A DNA stretch of 34,501 nucleotides from Bacteroidota bacterium. Its GTDB lineage: Bacteria > Bacteroidota > Bacteroidia > AKYH767-A > 2013-40CM-41-45. Below the pieces are notes generated by a model. That model made no database searches, was not told where the DNA came from, and was given only the letters and a program-made list of their open reading frames with translations. A program made the translations under genes and the position numbers. The DNA lies in NCBI GenBank assembly GCA_026391975.1, contig JAPLDB010000013.1, positions 51,304 through 85,804 on the forward strand, given 5' to 3'. Positions 8,976-17,766 of this stretch are shown in pieces. Position 1 is the first letter of the stretch; every line of letters begins with the position of its first letter.

Positions 8976-10823
8976 TTATTTCAACTTCTCTTCAATTTTT
9001 GCTAATATCTCTGAGGCCATGAAGGGCATTCCCTGAACCTTATTGAATCCCTCTGCAGGAATCAAATATTTATCGCGAATAACCTTGATCAATTGACCTG
9101 TATTCAATTCAGGAATGATTACGTGCTCAAAGTTGTAGAGAACCTCTCCGAGATTTTTTGGGAAAGGCTTGATGTAACGAAGGTGCGCATGGGAAACATC
9201 ATACCCTTTTAAACGGGCTTGTTTTACTGCACTCTTGATCGCACCGTATGTAGATCCCCATCCGAGGATTAGTAATTTACCTTTTTCTGTTCCGTCTTCG
9301 ATGGTCAGTTTCGGAATGTAGTCAGCAATTTTTTCAACTTTGGCATCGCGCATATGCACCATGAATTCATGGTTGGCGGGCTCATAGCTGATATTTCCTG
9401 TTTCATGTTGCTTCTCAATTCCACCAATGCGGTGCTCCAGTCCTTTTGTTCCGGGAATAGCCCACGGACGGGAAAGTTTTTCATCCCTTTTGTACGGAAG
9501 GAATTTATCACCGGCATTTTTTTCTTTTGCAAAATTAACTTTGATCTCAGGAAGGTCCGCTGCCTTCGGGAATGCCCATGGCTCAGCACCATTGGCAATG
9601 TATCCATCAGATAAAAATAAAACAGGGGTCATGAATTCAAGCGCGATGCGGCAAGCTTCAAAAACCATACTGAAGCAATCGCTTGGTGTAGCTGCTGCAA
9701 CGATTGGAATCGGAGCTTCTCCATTCCTTCCATACAATGCCTGCATCAAGTCACTTTGTTCTGTTTTGGTAGGAAGACCTGTTGAAGGACCTCCGCGCTG
9801 GACGTTAACAATGACGAGCGGAATTTCAAGCATCACTGCCAAACCCATAGCTTCACCTTTCAAAGCAATGCCGGGGCCTGATGATGCCGTGGCTCCCAAA
9901 GCACCGCCAAAGCTTGCACCTATTGAAGAACAGATGGCAGCAATCTCATCTTCAGCCTGGAAAGTTTTTACGCCAAAATTCTTATGACGGGAAAGTTCAT
10001 GGAGAATATCAGAAGCCGGGGTAATAGGATAAGTACCATAAAACAATTGAAGTCCTGCTTTTTGCGCTGCAGCGATCAAACCGATGGCCGTGGCCTGATT
10101 ACCCATCATATTCCGGTATATACCGGGCTTGATCTTGGCCGGACCTATAGAATAACGGCTGGTGGCTTCTTCCTTGGTTTCTCCCAGATTGTATCCTGCC
10201 TTAAGTACCTTTAAATTGGCTTCAAGAATATCAGGTTTCTTCGAAAACTTATCTGTCAAAAATTTGATTGTATGATCCAGCTGACGGTTGTACATCCAGT
10301 ACAGGTAGCCGAGTACAAACATGTTTTTTGAACGGTCAATTTCCTTTACGCCAAGTCCGCTGTCGGTAGAGAGAGCAGCGCGCGTCATCTTGGTCACGTC
10401 CATCTTGATGACATTGTAATTGGTCAGCGACCCGTCTTCAAGCGGATTTTGTCCGGCTTCAATATTTGCAAGTCTCAGATCCTTGGCATTAAAACCATCA
10501 GTGTTGGCAATGATGGTCCCTCCTTTACGCAGGAATTCAAGATTGGCCTTTAACGCTGCAGCATTCATCACCACAAGTACATCGCAATGATCTCCGGGAG
10601 TGAAGATCTCTACACTGCCAAAGTGCAACTGGTAACCTGATACGCCTGCAAGTGTCCCTTGCGGGGCACGTATTTCTGCAGGGAAATCAGGAAATGTGCT
10701 CAGGTCATTCCCAAGCATCGCAGCAGTGTTCGTAAACTGTGTTCCGGTCAATTGCATTCCATCCCCGGAATCACCTGCAAATTTTATGATTACGCTCTCA
10801 AGCGTTTCATTTGGATTACTCAT
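8976..10823 (-). CDS. korA: 2-oxoglutarate (2-oxoacid):ferredoxin oxidoreductase, fused gamma-alpha subunit
   Basis: This 615-residue protein combines two domains. The N-terminal ~200 residues are the gamma domain ([15 protein letters not shown], then [20 protein letters not shown]). The rest is the alpha/pyrimidine-binding domain ([63 protein letters not shown]). The C-terminal part ([25 protein letters not shown]) is the transketolase-C-like domain. With KorB it converts 2-oxoglutarate and CoA to succinyl-CoA, CO2 and reduced ferredoxin. The gamma-alpha fusion is normal for bacterial KorA. The start is an ATG preceded by a leader of about 35-40 bases. A near-match -7 box TATCTTCG lies upstream on the minus strand. 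Confidence 0.93.
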   Translation of the reverse strand: MSNPNETLESVIIKFAGDSGDGMQLTGTQFTNTAAMLGNDLSTFPDFPAEIRAPQGTLAGVSGYQLHFGSVEIFTPGDHCDVLVVMNAAALKANLEFLRKGGTIIANTDGFNAKDLRLANIEAGQNPLEDGSLTNYNVIKMDVTKMTRAALSTDSGLGVKEIDRSKNMFVLGYLYWMYNRQLDHTIKFLTDKFSKKPDILEANLKVLKAGYNLGETKEEATSRYSIGPAKIKPGIYRNMMGNQATAIGLIAAAQKAGLQLFYGTYPITPASDILHELSRHKNFGVKTFQAEDEIAAICSSIGASFGGALGATASSGPGIALKGEAMGLAVMLEIPLVIVNVQRGGPSTGLPTKTEQSDLMQALYGRNGEAPIPIVAAATPSDCFSMVFEACRIALEFMTPVLFLSDGYIANGAEPWAFPKAADLPEIKVNFAKEKNAGDKFLPYKRDEKLSRPWAIPGTKGLEHRIGGIEKQHETGNISYEPANHEFMVHMRDAKVEKIADYIPKLTIEDGTEKGKLLILGWGSTYGAIKSAVKQARLKGYDVSHAHLRYIKPFPKNLGEVLYNFEHVIIPELNTGQLIKVIRDKYLIPAEGFNKVQGMPFMASEILAKIEEKLK

Positions 10824-10857
10824 TTGTATAGTATTGTTGTTCTAAGTAAAAAGCGTG

Positions 10858-10865
10858 CGAAGATA
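10858..10865 (-). promoter_or_regulatory. Candidate korA promoter (-7 box TATCTTCG)
   Basis: Read on the minus strand, TATCTTCG differs by one base from TAnnTTTG. A TTTTG lies about 23 bases further upstream, within the reported -33/-7 spacing range for Flavobacterium. The predicted transcript would have a short leader before the korA ATG at 10823. Confidence 0.35.
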
Positions 10866-10960
10866 ACTAATTTCATGGTTTGGTGAAGCAAAACAGGCAA
10901 GGTTATTTGTAGGCCGGCAACAGGTTCAAACCGAAATACTTTGATAAATTTCTTACAACT

Positions 10961-10977
10961 TCCTGTATTTTACAGGA
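10961..10977. promoter_or_regulatory. Perfect dyad in the korA / hydrolase divergent region
   Basis: TCCTGTA (10961-10967) and TACAGGA (10971-10977) form a 7-bp inverted repeat with a TTT centre. It lies between divergent genes, about 55 bases before the hydrolase ATG. The position suits either an operator or a short hairpin. No regulator is identified. Confidence 0.3.
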
Positions 10978-11032
10978 TTTGCAGAAAATCCTTTTCGTAT
11001 TTTCGCTACACTTAAAATCTGAACAAAATACA

Positions 11033-11766
11033 ATGAAGAAAATCATCTGCTTCCTGTTACTGGCAACTAGTGCATCTGTTGCCTTTTCCCTAAACCCAAG
11101 CCGTGAATACAAGGTTAGACCTGACAAATACGGAATGGTCTACAAAGAGGAAAAAGTCCCAACCAAAGATGGTGCGTCTCTGAACGCCTGGTTTTTTGAA
11201 CTTGACAAAAAGACTACAAACTGGATCGTGATCAGCGGAAGCGGAGATGGAAACATGGCGGCGCCAGCAGTGATTTCAATGTTGACCCGGATACCTATAT
11301 CTATCCCCAGTTCATTAATGACTTTCATGGTGTACTTGACTACCTGCGTAAAACCCGGGCAGTAACCAAGTTTGATCTATACGGACAAAATATCGGGGCC
11401 GGTTTATCCATTGGTGTCGGGGCCAACAGAACTGAGACAAGAAAAATAATCGCCGATGGTCCATGGACAGGGCTTGAGCAAATGAAAAAGAAATTCAAGG
11501 AAAAGAAAAGCAAGGACATTATTATTCCTTTTGGATTTGACAAGACCTATGAACCATTCTATGCATTTGATAAAGCGCGTACACACCTCAGGGGAATACT
11601 TGCAATCGTAACACCACAGGATGATATGATCAAGCCCGATGATATGAAACTGATCAAAGGCCTGACAAGTACTTTTCTTGTTCCCACGTCTCCTTCCAAT
11701 TCAAATAATTTCGAGACGGACAAGAACGCTTATTTTGAAAGGGTGAAGAAGTTCCTTGAGAACTAA
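11033..11766 (+). pseudogene. Alpha/beta-hydrolase-like exported protein, broken by internal deletion and frameshift
   Basis: The first part reads in one frame from the ATG at 11033: a signal-peptide-like start (MKKIICFLLLATSASVAFS), then PTKDGASLNAWFF and NWIVISGSGDGNMA. That frame then runs into unrelated sequence and stops at 11365. The family continues in the -1 frame from about 11257: GGASSDFNVDPDTYIYPQF, then FDLYGQNIGAGLSIGVG, then DDMIKPDDM, to the stop at 11766. Compared with my memory of the intact family, roughly 25-30 residues expected between GDGNMA and the GxxSSDF segment are missing, so a non-multiple-of-three deletion at about 11255-11265 is the simplest explanation. The nucleophile elbow reads G-Q-N-I-G, with asparagine where serine is usual, so the ancestor may already have been non-catalytic. 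A longer frame opens at a TTG (10979) but the ATG is the sensible start. Confidence 0.75.
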
Positions 11767-11802
11767 GAGCTCAACGAAGTATTAATTCAAAACGAATATA
11801 CG

Positions 11803-11832
11803 AATAAGAGCAGCCGGAAGGTTGCTCTTATT
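11803..11832 (+). terminator. Strong rho-independent terminator
   Basis: AATAAGAGCA (11803-11812) pairs with TGCTCTTATT (11823-11832). Pairing continues inward through GCC/GGT to a GGAA loop, giving about 13 bp including one G-T pair. The sequence then continues TATTTG. It lies 37 bases after the broken hydrolase gene. Confidence 0.75.
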
Positions 11833-11879
11833 TATTTGAACTGAACGTGATGTTATGGTCTGCATTTGAAAAAATCATG

Positions 11880-11887
11880 TAGGTTTG
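11880..11887 (+). promoter_or_regulatory. Bacteroidota -7 promoter box (TAGGTTTG)
   Basis: This is an exact TAnnTTTG match. Transcription is predicted to start near 11891, about six bases before the permease ATG at 11897. The in-frame TTG at 11885 lies inside the box and is rejected as a start. No clear -33 TTTG is present at the right spacing. Confidence 0.45.
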
Positions 11888-11896
11888 CTTTCAACA

Positions 11897-13231
11897 ATGA
11901 GTATCAAAGCCACCCTCACCAAAACAGATCTCTCCATGATCGTGGTGAGTTTTGTGATTGGCATTGGAATTTTCAGAACGCCTGCAATCGTTGCGCAAAA
12001 GGCCGGATCACCTGAATTGTTTTATGCTGCATGGATATTGGGAGGATTGATCAGCATTTGCGGAGCACTGACTTTTGCTGAGATCGGTGCACGGTTCCCG
12101 GTGGCAGGAGGTTTCTATAAAATATTTTCTGCCTGCTACCATCCCGTATTTGCTTTCATGATGAACTGGTCGCTTGTGATTATCAATTCATTCAGTGCTG
12201 TAGGTGTGGCATTGGTCGGCGCTGAGTATATCACTCCCGTTATATTTCCACCGGAAATGCATTCTCAGATTTATGTACAGCTCATTGCACTGCTGATGAT
12301 CCTGATATTGTTTGCCTTGAACTATGCCGGAATAAAAACCGGGGCCAGAGCACAGAATATTTTAAGTGGAATTAAAATAGTGATGATTCTTTTCTTTTCA
12401 TCTGCTGTTTTATTCAGTCACCCTTCAGCACTTCCGATACAACATTCAATTGCATCCTCCGGTTCATTCATTGCCATACTAGGCATTAGCCTGATCTCTG
12501 TCTTTTTTACTTATGGAGGATACCAGAACACCATGAACCTGGGTGCTGATGTGAAGGAACCGCAGCGTACCATCCCTGCAAGTATTTTCATAGGAATGGG
12601 AGTCGTCATGGGACTTTACCTTTTGATCAATTTCGCCTACGTGCATGTGTTGGGATTTGAACATGTGCAGCAATCAAAGCTATTGGCAGCCGAACTTGCG
12701 AGCTCATTTCTTGGCGAAGCAGGATACAAGATCACTTCCGTCGTTATCTTTATCTCTGTGATGGGCTTCATAAACACTTCCCTGATGAGCAACCCTCGCA
12801 TCTATTATGCAATGGCAGACGATGGCATCCTCCCTGAGATCTTCAAACGTGTGAATGAAAAAACGCAGGTACAGCAATTCGCGCTGAGTTTTTTTACCGC
12901 ATTGATGATCCTGGGACTTATCTGGCTCGGTACATTTGAAAAGATAGTCAATTATGTCATGTTTATTGACAGCTTCAGCATGGTAACGGCAGCAGCAACG
13001 ATTTTTATTTTCAGAAAAAGAATGAAGAATACGAACTATACAGGATTCAGACTAAAATTATATCCGTGGATTCCTTTGGTATTCATGGCCATGCTACTCA
13101 CGGTCACGTACAATGTTTTCATTTCAGATGTCAATGCAGCCATCACCGGACTTTGCATCTTTGCAGCCGGATTTCCTCTCTATTTAGTTTTAAAACGAAT
13201 TACCCAATCAACAAATCAACCATTCACCTAA
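11897..13231 (+). CDS. APC-superfamily amino-acid permease
   Basis: This 444-residue inner-membrane transporter has about 12 hydrophobic segments along its whole length. The N-terminal region contains the signature substrate/ion-site motif VIGIGIFRTPAIVAQKAGSP and GLISICGALTFAEIGARFP, the GxGIF and A-E-L-type helices of APC amino-acid carriers. GGYQNTMNLGADVKEPQRTIP is the conserved cytoplasmic loop after TM6. It most likely imports or exchanges amino acids; the substrate cannot be read. The last codons (TQSTNQPFT) and the stop already lie inside a degenerate AATCAACC repeat that continues to the next gene 46 bases on, a Cys/Met-metabolism enzyme probably in the same transcript. The start is the ATG after the -7 box. 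Confidence 0.88.
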   Translation: MSIKATLTKTDLSMIVVSFVIGIGIFRTPAIVAQKAGSPELFYAAWILGGLISICGALTFAEIGARFPVAGGFYKIFSACYHPVFAFMMNWSLVIINSFSAVGVALVGAEYITPVIFPPEMHSQIYVQLIALLMILILFALNYAGIKTGARAQNILSGIKIVMILFFSSAVLFSHPSALPIQHSIASSGSFIAILGISLISVFFTYGGYQNTMNLGADVKEPQRTIPASIFIGMGVVMGLYLLINFAYVHVLGFEHVQQSKLLAAELASSFLGEAGYKITSVVIFISVMGFINTSLMSNPRIYYAMADDGILPEIFKRVNEKTQVQQFALSFFTALMILGLIWLGTFEKIVNYVMFIDSFSMVTAAATIFIFRKRMKNTNYTGFRLKLYPWIPLVFMAMLLTVTYNVFISDVNAAITGLCIFAAGFPLYLVLKRITQSTNQPFT

Positions 13232-13279
13232 TCACCTAATCAACCTTTCAACCAATCAACTAACCAACCATTCTACTTT
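13198..13279 (+). repeat. 82-base G-free degenerate AATCAACC leader repeat
   Basis: There is no G on the plus strand across these 82 bases. The stretch is built from irregular copies of AATCAAC, AATCACCT and CAACCATT. It begins inside the permease's last codons and ends at the TTG start of the next gene. The same dialect is found in sense orientation before phoU (28578-28653). Confidence 0.8.
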
Positions 13280-14438
13280 GGACCTTTCCTACATCCTCAA
13301 CCAGCTCGGAGAAGAACGTGAACAGTATTACAATGCAGTTGCTCCGCCAATCATACAAACCAGCAATTTTGCCTTTGACGACGTTGCATCATTGCGCAAT
13401 GCACTCTCCGACGAAAGCAAAGTTTACCTGTATTCCAGAGGAAACAATCCCACGATAGAAATACTGGAAAAGAAACTAGCTGCTCTCGATGGAGCAGAAG
13501 ATGCACTCGTATTTGCAAGCGGTGTGGCCGCAGTAACAATCCCTGTTATTGCCAACGTGAAAAGCGGAAATCATATTGTATGTGTTGCAAAGCCATATTC
13601 ATGGACAAACAAATTATTCAACACTCTTCTCCCCCGCTTTGGAGTAACATGTACCATGATTGATGGAACAAGGATCGAGAACTTTGAAAAAGCAATTCAA
13701 TCAAACACAAAACTGATCTTTCTTGAATCTCCGAATACTTTCACTTATGAATTGCAAGACCTGAAAGCCGTTGCCTCGCTTGCGAGATCAAAAAATATTT
13801 TGACGATGATCGACAACAGCTATTGCACTCCTCTGTCTCAAAAGCCAATCGAAATGGGAATAGATCTGAGCATGCAAACCATGACCAAGTACATTGGCGG
13901 ACACAGTGATGCTGTAGGTGGCGTCGTGAGTGGATCAAAAGAAATGATCAGGAAAATATTTGCCGCCGATTATCTGAATTTTGGTGCGGCAGTGTCACCT
14001 TTCAATGCCTTTCTGTTCCTGCGTGGCTTGCGCACACTGGAATTGCGCGTTGAAAGAAGTTGTAACAGCGCCTCAATGCTAGTTGAGCATTTTGAAAACC
14101 ACCCGAAAGTGCTGAAGATGTACTATCCTTATTCAATATCATTTCCTCAGCGGGAATTGGCCCTGAAACAAATGAAAAAAAGCGGAGGTATGTTTACCAT
14201 TGCGCTTGATGTGAAGAGCGCAGACCAAATTGAAAAGTTTTGCAATTCTCTCAAAAGATTTTTAATGGCTGTTTCATGGGGCGGGCATGAGTCGCTGGCA
14301 TTTCCTGTTTGTGCAACCATGCCTAAAGAAAATTTTGATGCAGCAAATACCGACCACAAACTGGTTCGCTATTACATTGGACTTGAAGACCCGAAAGTGC
14401 TTATTGAAGATATTGAACAGGCGTTAGGGAAAATCTGA
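13278..14438 (+). CDS. PLP-dependent Cys/Met-metabolism enzyme (cystathionine gamma-lyase/synthase family)
   Basis: This 386-residue fold-type I enzyme acts on sulfur amino acids by C-S bond elimination or exchange (cystathionine or methionine type). The PLP-binding lysine is K204 in TMTKYIGGHSD. The aldimine-stacking region is FASGVAAVTIPV (around residue 80), with VYLYSRGNNPTIEILEKKLA before it and LIFLESPNTFTYELQDL and MIDNSYCTPLSQKP between. The C-terminal segment SWGGHESLAFP is also typical. Which of beta-lyase, gamma-lyase or gamma-synthase it is cannot be decided by eye. The start is a TTG (13278): no in-frame ATG lies close and the N-terminus DLSYILNQLGEERE fits the family. It follows an amino-acid permease by 46 bases. 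Confidence 0.85.
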   Translation: MDLSYILNQLGEEREQYYNAVAPPIIQTSNFAFDDVASLRNALSDESKVYLYSRGNNPTIEILEKKLAALDGAEDALVFASGVAAVTIPVIANVKSGNHIVCVAKPYSWTNKLFNTLLPRFGVTCTMIDGTRIENFEKAIQSNTKLIFLESPNTFTYELQDLKAVASLARSKNILTMIDNSYCTPLSQKPIEMGIDLSMQTMTKYIGGHSDAVGGVVSGSKEMIRKIFAADYLNFGAAVSPFNAFLFLRGLRTLELRVERSCNSASMLVEHFENHPKVLKMYYPYSISFPQRELALKQMKKSGGMFTIALDVKSADQIEKFCNSLKRFLMAVSWGGHESLAFPVCATMPKENFDAANTDHKLVRYYIGLEDPKVLIEDIEQALGKI

Positions 14439-14444
14439 AGCGGA

Positions 14445-15503
14445 TCAATCAATAAAAAACTTTTCAGTCACTTGCTTCTCCCCTGCCACAATACGCGCAA
14501 AATAAATTCCTGTTCTCAACCTTCCATTTTCGATCAAAATTTTCCCAGAAGGCATTACATCTTCGCATGAAATAATTGATCCGTTGAGAGAAAACAACTG
14601 CAATGAAACTTGTGAATAATTTTCAAGCTTCCATTCCAATAAAACTCCATTATCATCTGCACTTGTTTTCAAAAAATCATTAGACAAAGAAGGCTTTTCA
14701 GTCAGACCAAGAATGTAACCCATGTTATAAAAATTAACGGTATTGTTTCCTGAATTTGGAACGCCAAGTGTATCATTTGCCATATTGTAACAAATATCTG
14801 CAGGACTACTAAGGCCTGTGACCACCTGCATGGGCGGATTTAAAAAAGCGGAATCAAGCATGTAGACCGATTGCGTTCCCCATACAGATATGTAAATGCG
14901 ACCTTGACTATCCATTGCAATGCCATCATCATTTGACAGCGTTGTCGTTTTCAAAACAGTCTGCGATGAATCAATGAGACTTACCGCTTTGATCTGCACC
15001 GCACTGCCCCATGTGCAGTAGATAAGACGGTTGTTGGCTGCATCAAATAAAATCCCATTCGGAGTTTTGGTTGTGGCATTCACAAATACATTAAAACTTC
15101 CATCAGCAATATTTACTTTATATATCTTTTTTGCACTGAAATCTGTAGTGTAGATATGACCGCTGGCGTCAGCACAAATTCCGTTAAGGAAACTACCATT
15201 CACATTGCTTGTAAAAGTCTGTATTCCTGAAACAAGATTAAAACCCAGCACTTTTCCATTGTCATTCACATACACTGTGCTGTCTACCACAACAAGCCCA
15301 TAAGGGGAACTCACGTTTGCAGTGAACAAGGTTGGTGTATTTCCGGGAATAACAGATTGCAGATTCCCGCTTGAAGTATTTGAAACGATATAACGGTTGT
15401 TGATGGGATCATACTCAACGCTTTCAGGACCGGAGAAAGACTGAGCTCCGGATTCAGCGATCAATCCAATAAAGACAATGATGTAACTCAATAATTTTCT
15501 CAT
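14445..15503 (-). CDS. Secreted SMP-30/NHL-type beta-propeller protein with T9SS sorting domain
   Basis: This 352-residue exported protein has a signal peptide (MRKLLSYIIVFIGLIAESGA, then QSFSG). Repeated propeller blades follow over ~22-270: SVEYDPINNRYIVSN, GICADASGHIYTTDF, GILFDAANNRLIYC, GIAMDSQGRIYISVW and DICYNMANDTLGVPN. These resemble SMP-30/gluconolactonase or NHL propellers, though no lactonase activity can be claimed. The last ~75 residues are a T9SS type A sorting domain (VSLQLFSLNGSII, GIYFARI, VTEKFFID). It lies 52 bases downstream of the OPT transporter on the same strand. Its stop is only 6 bases from the convergent PLP-enzyme stop, with no clear terminator between them. Confidence 0.82.
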   Translation of the reverse strand: MRKLLSYIIVFIGLIAESGAQSFSGPESVEYDPINNRYIVSNTSSGNLQSVIPGNTPTLFTANVSSPYGLVVVDSTVYVNDNGKVLGFNLVSGIQTFTSNVNGSFLNGICADASGHIYTTDFSAKKIYKVNIADGSFNVFVNATTKTPNGILFDAANNRLIYCTWGSAVQIKAVSLIDSSQTVLKTTTLSNDDGIAMDSQGRIYISVWGTQSVYMLDSAFLNPPMQVVTGLSSPADICYNMANDTLGVPNSGNNTVNFYNMGYILGLTEKPSLSNDFLKTSADDNGVLLEWKLENYSQVSLQLFSLNGSIISCEDVMPSGKILIENGRLRTGIYFARIVAGEKQVTEKFFID

Positions 15504-15555
15504 AACTAATTTACAGTTTCAAATATTAAAATATTAATCTTCGGATTAAAAAAAA

Positions 15556-17598
15556 TCACTTCCTGATCGCAAGTCTGTACAATACCCATCCCATGTATGC
15601 AAAGAAACCGGTGCCAAGCAACATATAGCCACCCTCGCCGAGGATACTTGTAATTCCATTCAATGCGCTTACTTTCTCGAGTGCATGAAATACGCCTTCG
15701 TCAACAGAGAGTAATGCAACGATGACACCTGCAAGGGCACCACCTGCAACCAGGCCTGTTGCAAAGAGACTTCCTTTGCCCAACTCTTCATCTTCCTTCT
15801 TTTCATTTTTTCTTTTTGCACGCCACTCAACAATTCCCTTTACTGCACCACCGCAAAAAATAGGAAGCGTGGTAGAGAGAGGTAAGTAAAGTCCAACAGC
15901 GAATGACAACGCTTTAACTCCGCACAGTTCAACTGTAATGGCAATGAATGCTCCAACAAGTACAAAATTCCAGTCCAGGTTAAATGAAAGAAGTCCTTTT
16001 ACCAATGTGGCCATCAGCGTGGCCTGAGGGGCCGCAAATTTTTCTCCGATGGCATGATCAATCCCCCTTGCTATCAGATCAGGGGTTGGTGTGTCAAGAT
16101 ACTTTACGGTAAATCCGATTACAATGGATGATACAATGGCCCCTATAAACAAGGCCAGCTGCTGGTACTTTGGTGTTGCACCCACGATGTATCCTGTTTT
16201 TAGATCCTGTGAAGTAGCGCCTGCATTGGCAGCAGCAATACATACTATTCCGCCAACAACCAGCGCCATTGGCTCATACACCTTTCCTGTCCATCCTATT
16301 GCAATAAAAACTAGGGCTGTTCCCATGATTGTGGCAATGGTCATTCCTGAAATCGGATTATTGCTTGATCCGATAATGCCAACAATTCTGCTACTCACTG
16401 TCACAAAGAAAAATCCAAAAATGATGATGAGAATACCGATGAGAAATTTATTCAATATGCTGTCTCCGGGAATCATTGGTAACAATGCCATCAATAGCAC
16501 GAGCGCTCCGCTTCCGATCAATACGGTTTTGAAAGAAAGATCATTTTCAGTTCGCGCAACAGCAACACCGCCTTTTTCCTTCATTGATGCAATGCTCTCC
16601 TTGAAGGATGAAACAATCGTAGGAATTGTTTTAATCAGCGTAATGAAACCGCCTGCGGCAACTGCCCCTGCGCCGATCTGTCGTATATATGTTCTGTAAA
16701 TTGCCTCCGCCATATCTCCAAAGGTGTGGGTTGCAGGATCCCATGCTCCTTTTCCTCCTGCTACAGCGATGTCTTTCAGGAAACCAAGCTTAACCTGTTG
16801 TGCTGCGATAATATCCGGGGGTATCAAAGAAGCAAGCAATGGAATAAGCCCGAGCCACGCGAGCACGCCTCCCGCCACCAGTACACCGGCAATGCGTGGG
16901 CCGATGATATATCCTACGCCAAGGTATTCAGGTGTGATGTCTGCATTTAATGTTGCGGAAGGAAAAAATTTATTCGATTGTTTACTTACCCAGGCCGGGG
17001 TTTCAGAAATTACATGAAATACTTTTTGTAGAATGGCATAAACCATAGAGAAACCCAAACCCATATATGCTGTCTTTGCAAAATCGCCTCCCTTTTCTCC
17101 TGCAATGAGTACTTGCGCACAGGCAGTACCTTCAGGATATGGCAGGTTCTCATGCTCTTTTACAATAAGCGACCTGCGCAAAGGGATCATCATCATCGTT
17201 CCCAGCATTCCACCAAGGACGGCTAGCGTAAAAATCGTCCAGTACTCGAAATACTGTTTGCCCATGCTGATGCCGCTTTCATTAGCAGAGAGAAATAGAA
17301 ATGCCGGCAATGTGAATACAACGCCTGATGCAATGCTCTCTCCCGCAGAACCAGTGGTCTGGATGATGTTGTTTTCAAGAATGGTGGTCTTGAGGAATTT
17401 CCTTCCCAGTGAAATGGCAAGCACAGCAATCGGAATGGAAGCACTCACCGTCAAACCTGCTTTCAGCGCAAGGTATACGGTGGATGCCCCGAAGATGATT
17501 CCAAAAATGCTGCCCATCACAATGGCCTTCACTGTGAATTCCTTTACATTATCTGTGGCAGATATGTAGGGTTTAAATGTGGACTCTTTAATTTCCAT
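15556..17598 (-). CDS. OPT-family oligopeptide transporter
   Basis: This 680-residue integral membrane protein has about 14-16 hydrophobic segments. It opens with KPYISATDNVKEFTVKAIVMGS and GASTVYLALKAGLTVSASIP, the standard start of bacterial OPT proteins. NIIQTTGSAGESIASGVVFTLPAF and LPYPEGTACAQVL are family signature segments; the latter is near residue 145. Bacterial OPT members take up oligopeptides or metal chelates by proton symport; the substrate is not evident. A cytoplasmic KRKNEKKEDEELGKGS loop lies near residue 605. The minus-strand start ATG is about 55 bases downstream of an exact -7 box (17652-17659). Confidence 0.9.
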   Translation of the reverse strand: MEIKESTFKPYISATDNVKEFTVKAIVMGSIFGIIFGASTVYLALKAGLTVSASIPIAVLAISLGRKFLKTTILENNIIQTTGSAGESIASGVVFTLPAFLFLSANESGISMGKQYFEYWTIFTLAVLGGMLGTMMMIPLRRSLIVKEHENLPYPEGTACAQVLIAGEKGGDFAKTAYMGLGFSMVYAILQKVFHVISETPAWVSKQSNKFFPSATLNADITPEYLGVGYIIGPRIAGVLVAGGVLAWLGLIPLLASLIPPDIIAAQQVKLGFLKDIAVAGGKGAWDPATHTFGDMAEAIYRTYIRQIGAGAVAAGGFITLIKTIPTIVSSFKESIASMKEKGGVAVARTENDLSFKTVLIGSGALVLLMALLPMIPGDSILNKFLIGILIIIFGFFFVTVSSRIVGIIGSSNNPISGMTIATIMGTALVFIAIGWTGKVYEPMALVVGGIVCIAAANAGATSQDLKTGYIVGATPKYQQLALFIGAIVSSIVIGFTVKYLDTPTPDLIARGIDHAIGEKFAAPQATLMATLVKGLLSFNLDWNFVLVGAFIAITVELCGVKALSFAVGLYLPLSTTLPIFCGGAVKGIVEWRAKRKNEKKEDEELGKGSLFATGLVAGGALAGVIVALLSVDEGVFHALEKVSALNGITSILGEGGYMLLGTGFFAYMGWVLYRLAIRK

Positions 17599-17651
17599 AA
17601 AGTCTGTCTGTTTAAAGTTGGGCTAATGTATAAGAAAGTATCAAGTTTAAA

Positions 17652-17659
17652 CAAATGTA
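17652..17659 (-). promoter_or_regulatory. Bacteroidota -7 promoter box (TACATTTG) for the OPT gene
   Basis: On the minus strand this reads TACATTTG, an exact TAnnTTTG match. Transcription would start near 17648, giving a ~50-base leader. The identical octamer occurs on the plus strand at 17755, so the two divergent genes share the same -7 sequence. No clear -33 element is seen. Confidence 0.4.
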
Positions 17660-17692
17660 CCTCAAAATAACCTTTTCAGGTCTGTCATTTGG

Positions 17693-17753
17693 TTACCTAA
17701 TCACCTACACTTCTTAATCACCTAGTCACTTTCCCCTTTAATCACTTAGTAAC
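17693..17753 (+). repeat. Degenerate TAATCACCT leader repeat before the AddA-like gene
   Basis: Irregular copies of TAATCACCT, TAGTCACTT and TAATCACTT occur in tandem in the ~60 bases before the promoter box and GTG start of the AddA-like gene. The stretch has very few Gs on the sense strand. It resembles the 13198-13279 tract but is less regular. Confidence 0.6.
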
Positions 17754-17754
17754 G

Positions 17755-17762
17755 TACATTTG
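17755..17762 (+). promoter_or_regulatory. Bacteroidota -7 promoter box (TACATTTG) abutting a GTG start
   Basis: This is an exact TAnnTTTG match. The predicted transcription start (about 17766) coincides with the GTG start codon at 17767, so the transcript would be leaderless unless another promoter is used. No strong -33 TTTG is visible. Confidence 0.45.
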
Positions 17763-17766
17763 CTCC

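Noticed and set aside
9427-9987. 186-codon plus-strand frame inside korA
   Set aside because: It is antisense to a well-supported gene with intact motifs and has no recognisable domain; it arises from codon bias of the real gene.
11240-11280. Programmed frameshift in the hydrolase-like gene
   Set aside because: There is no slippery heptamer at the junction, and the protein also lacks a stretch of family sequence there, which slippage would not explain.
16091-16699. 202-codon plus-strand frame inside the OPT gene
   Set aside because: It is antisense to the OPT transporter, with a composition (Pro/Ile/Met-rich) that mirrors membrane-protein codons rather than a real protein.
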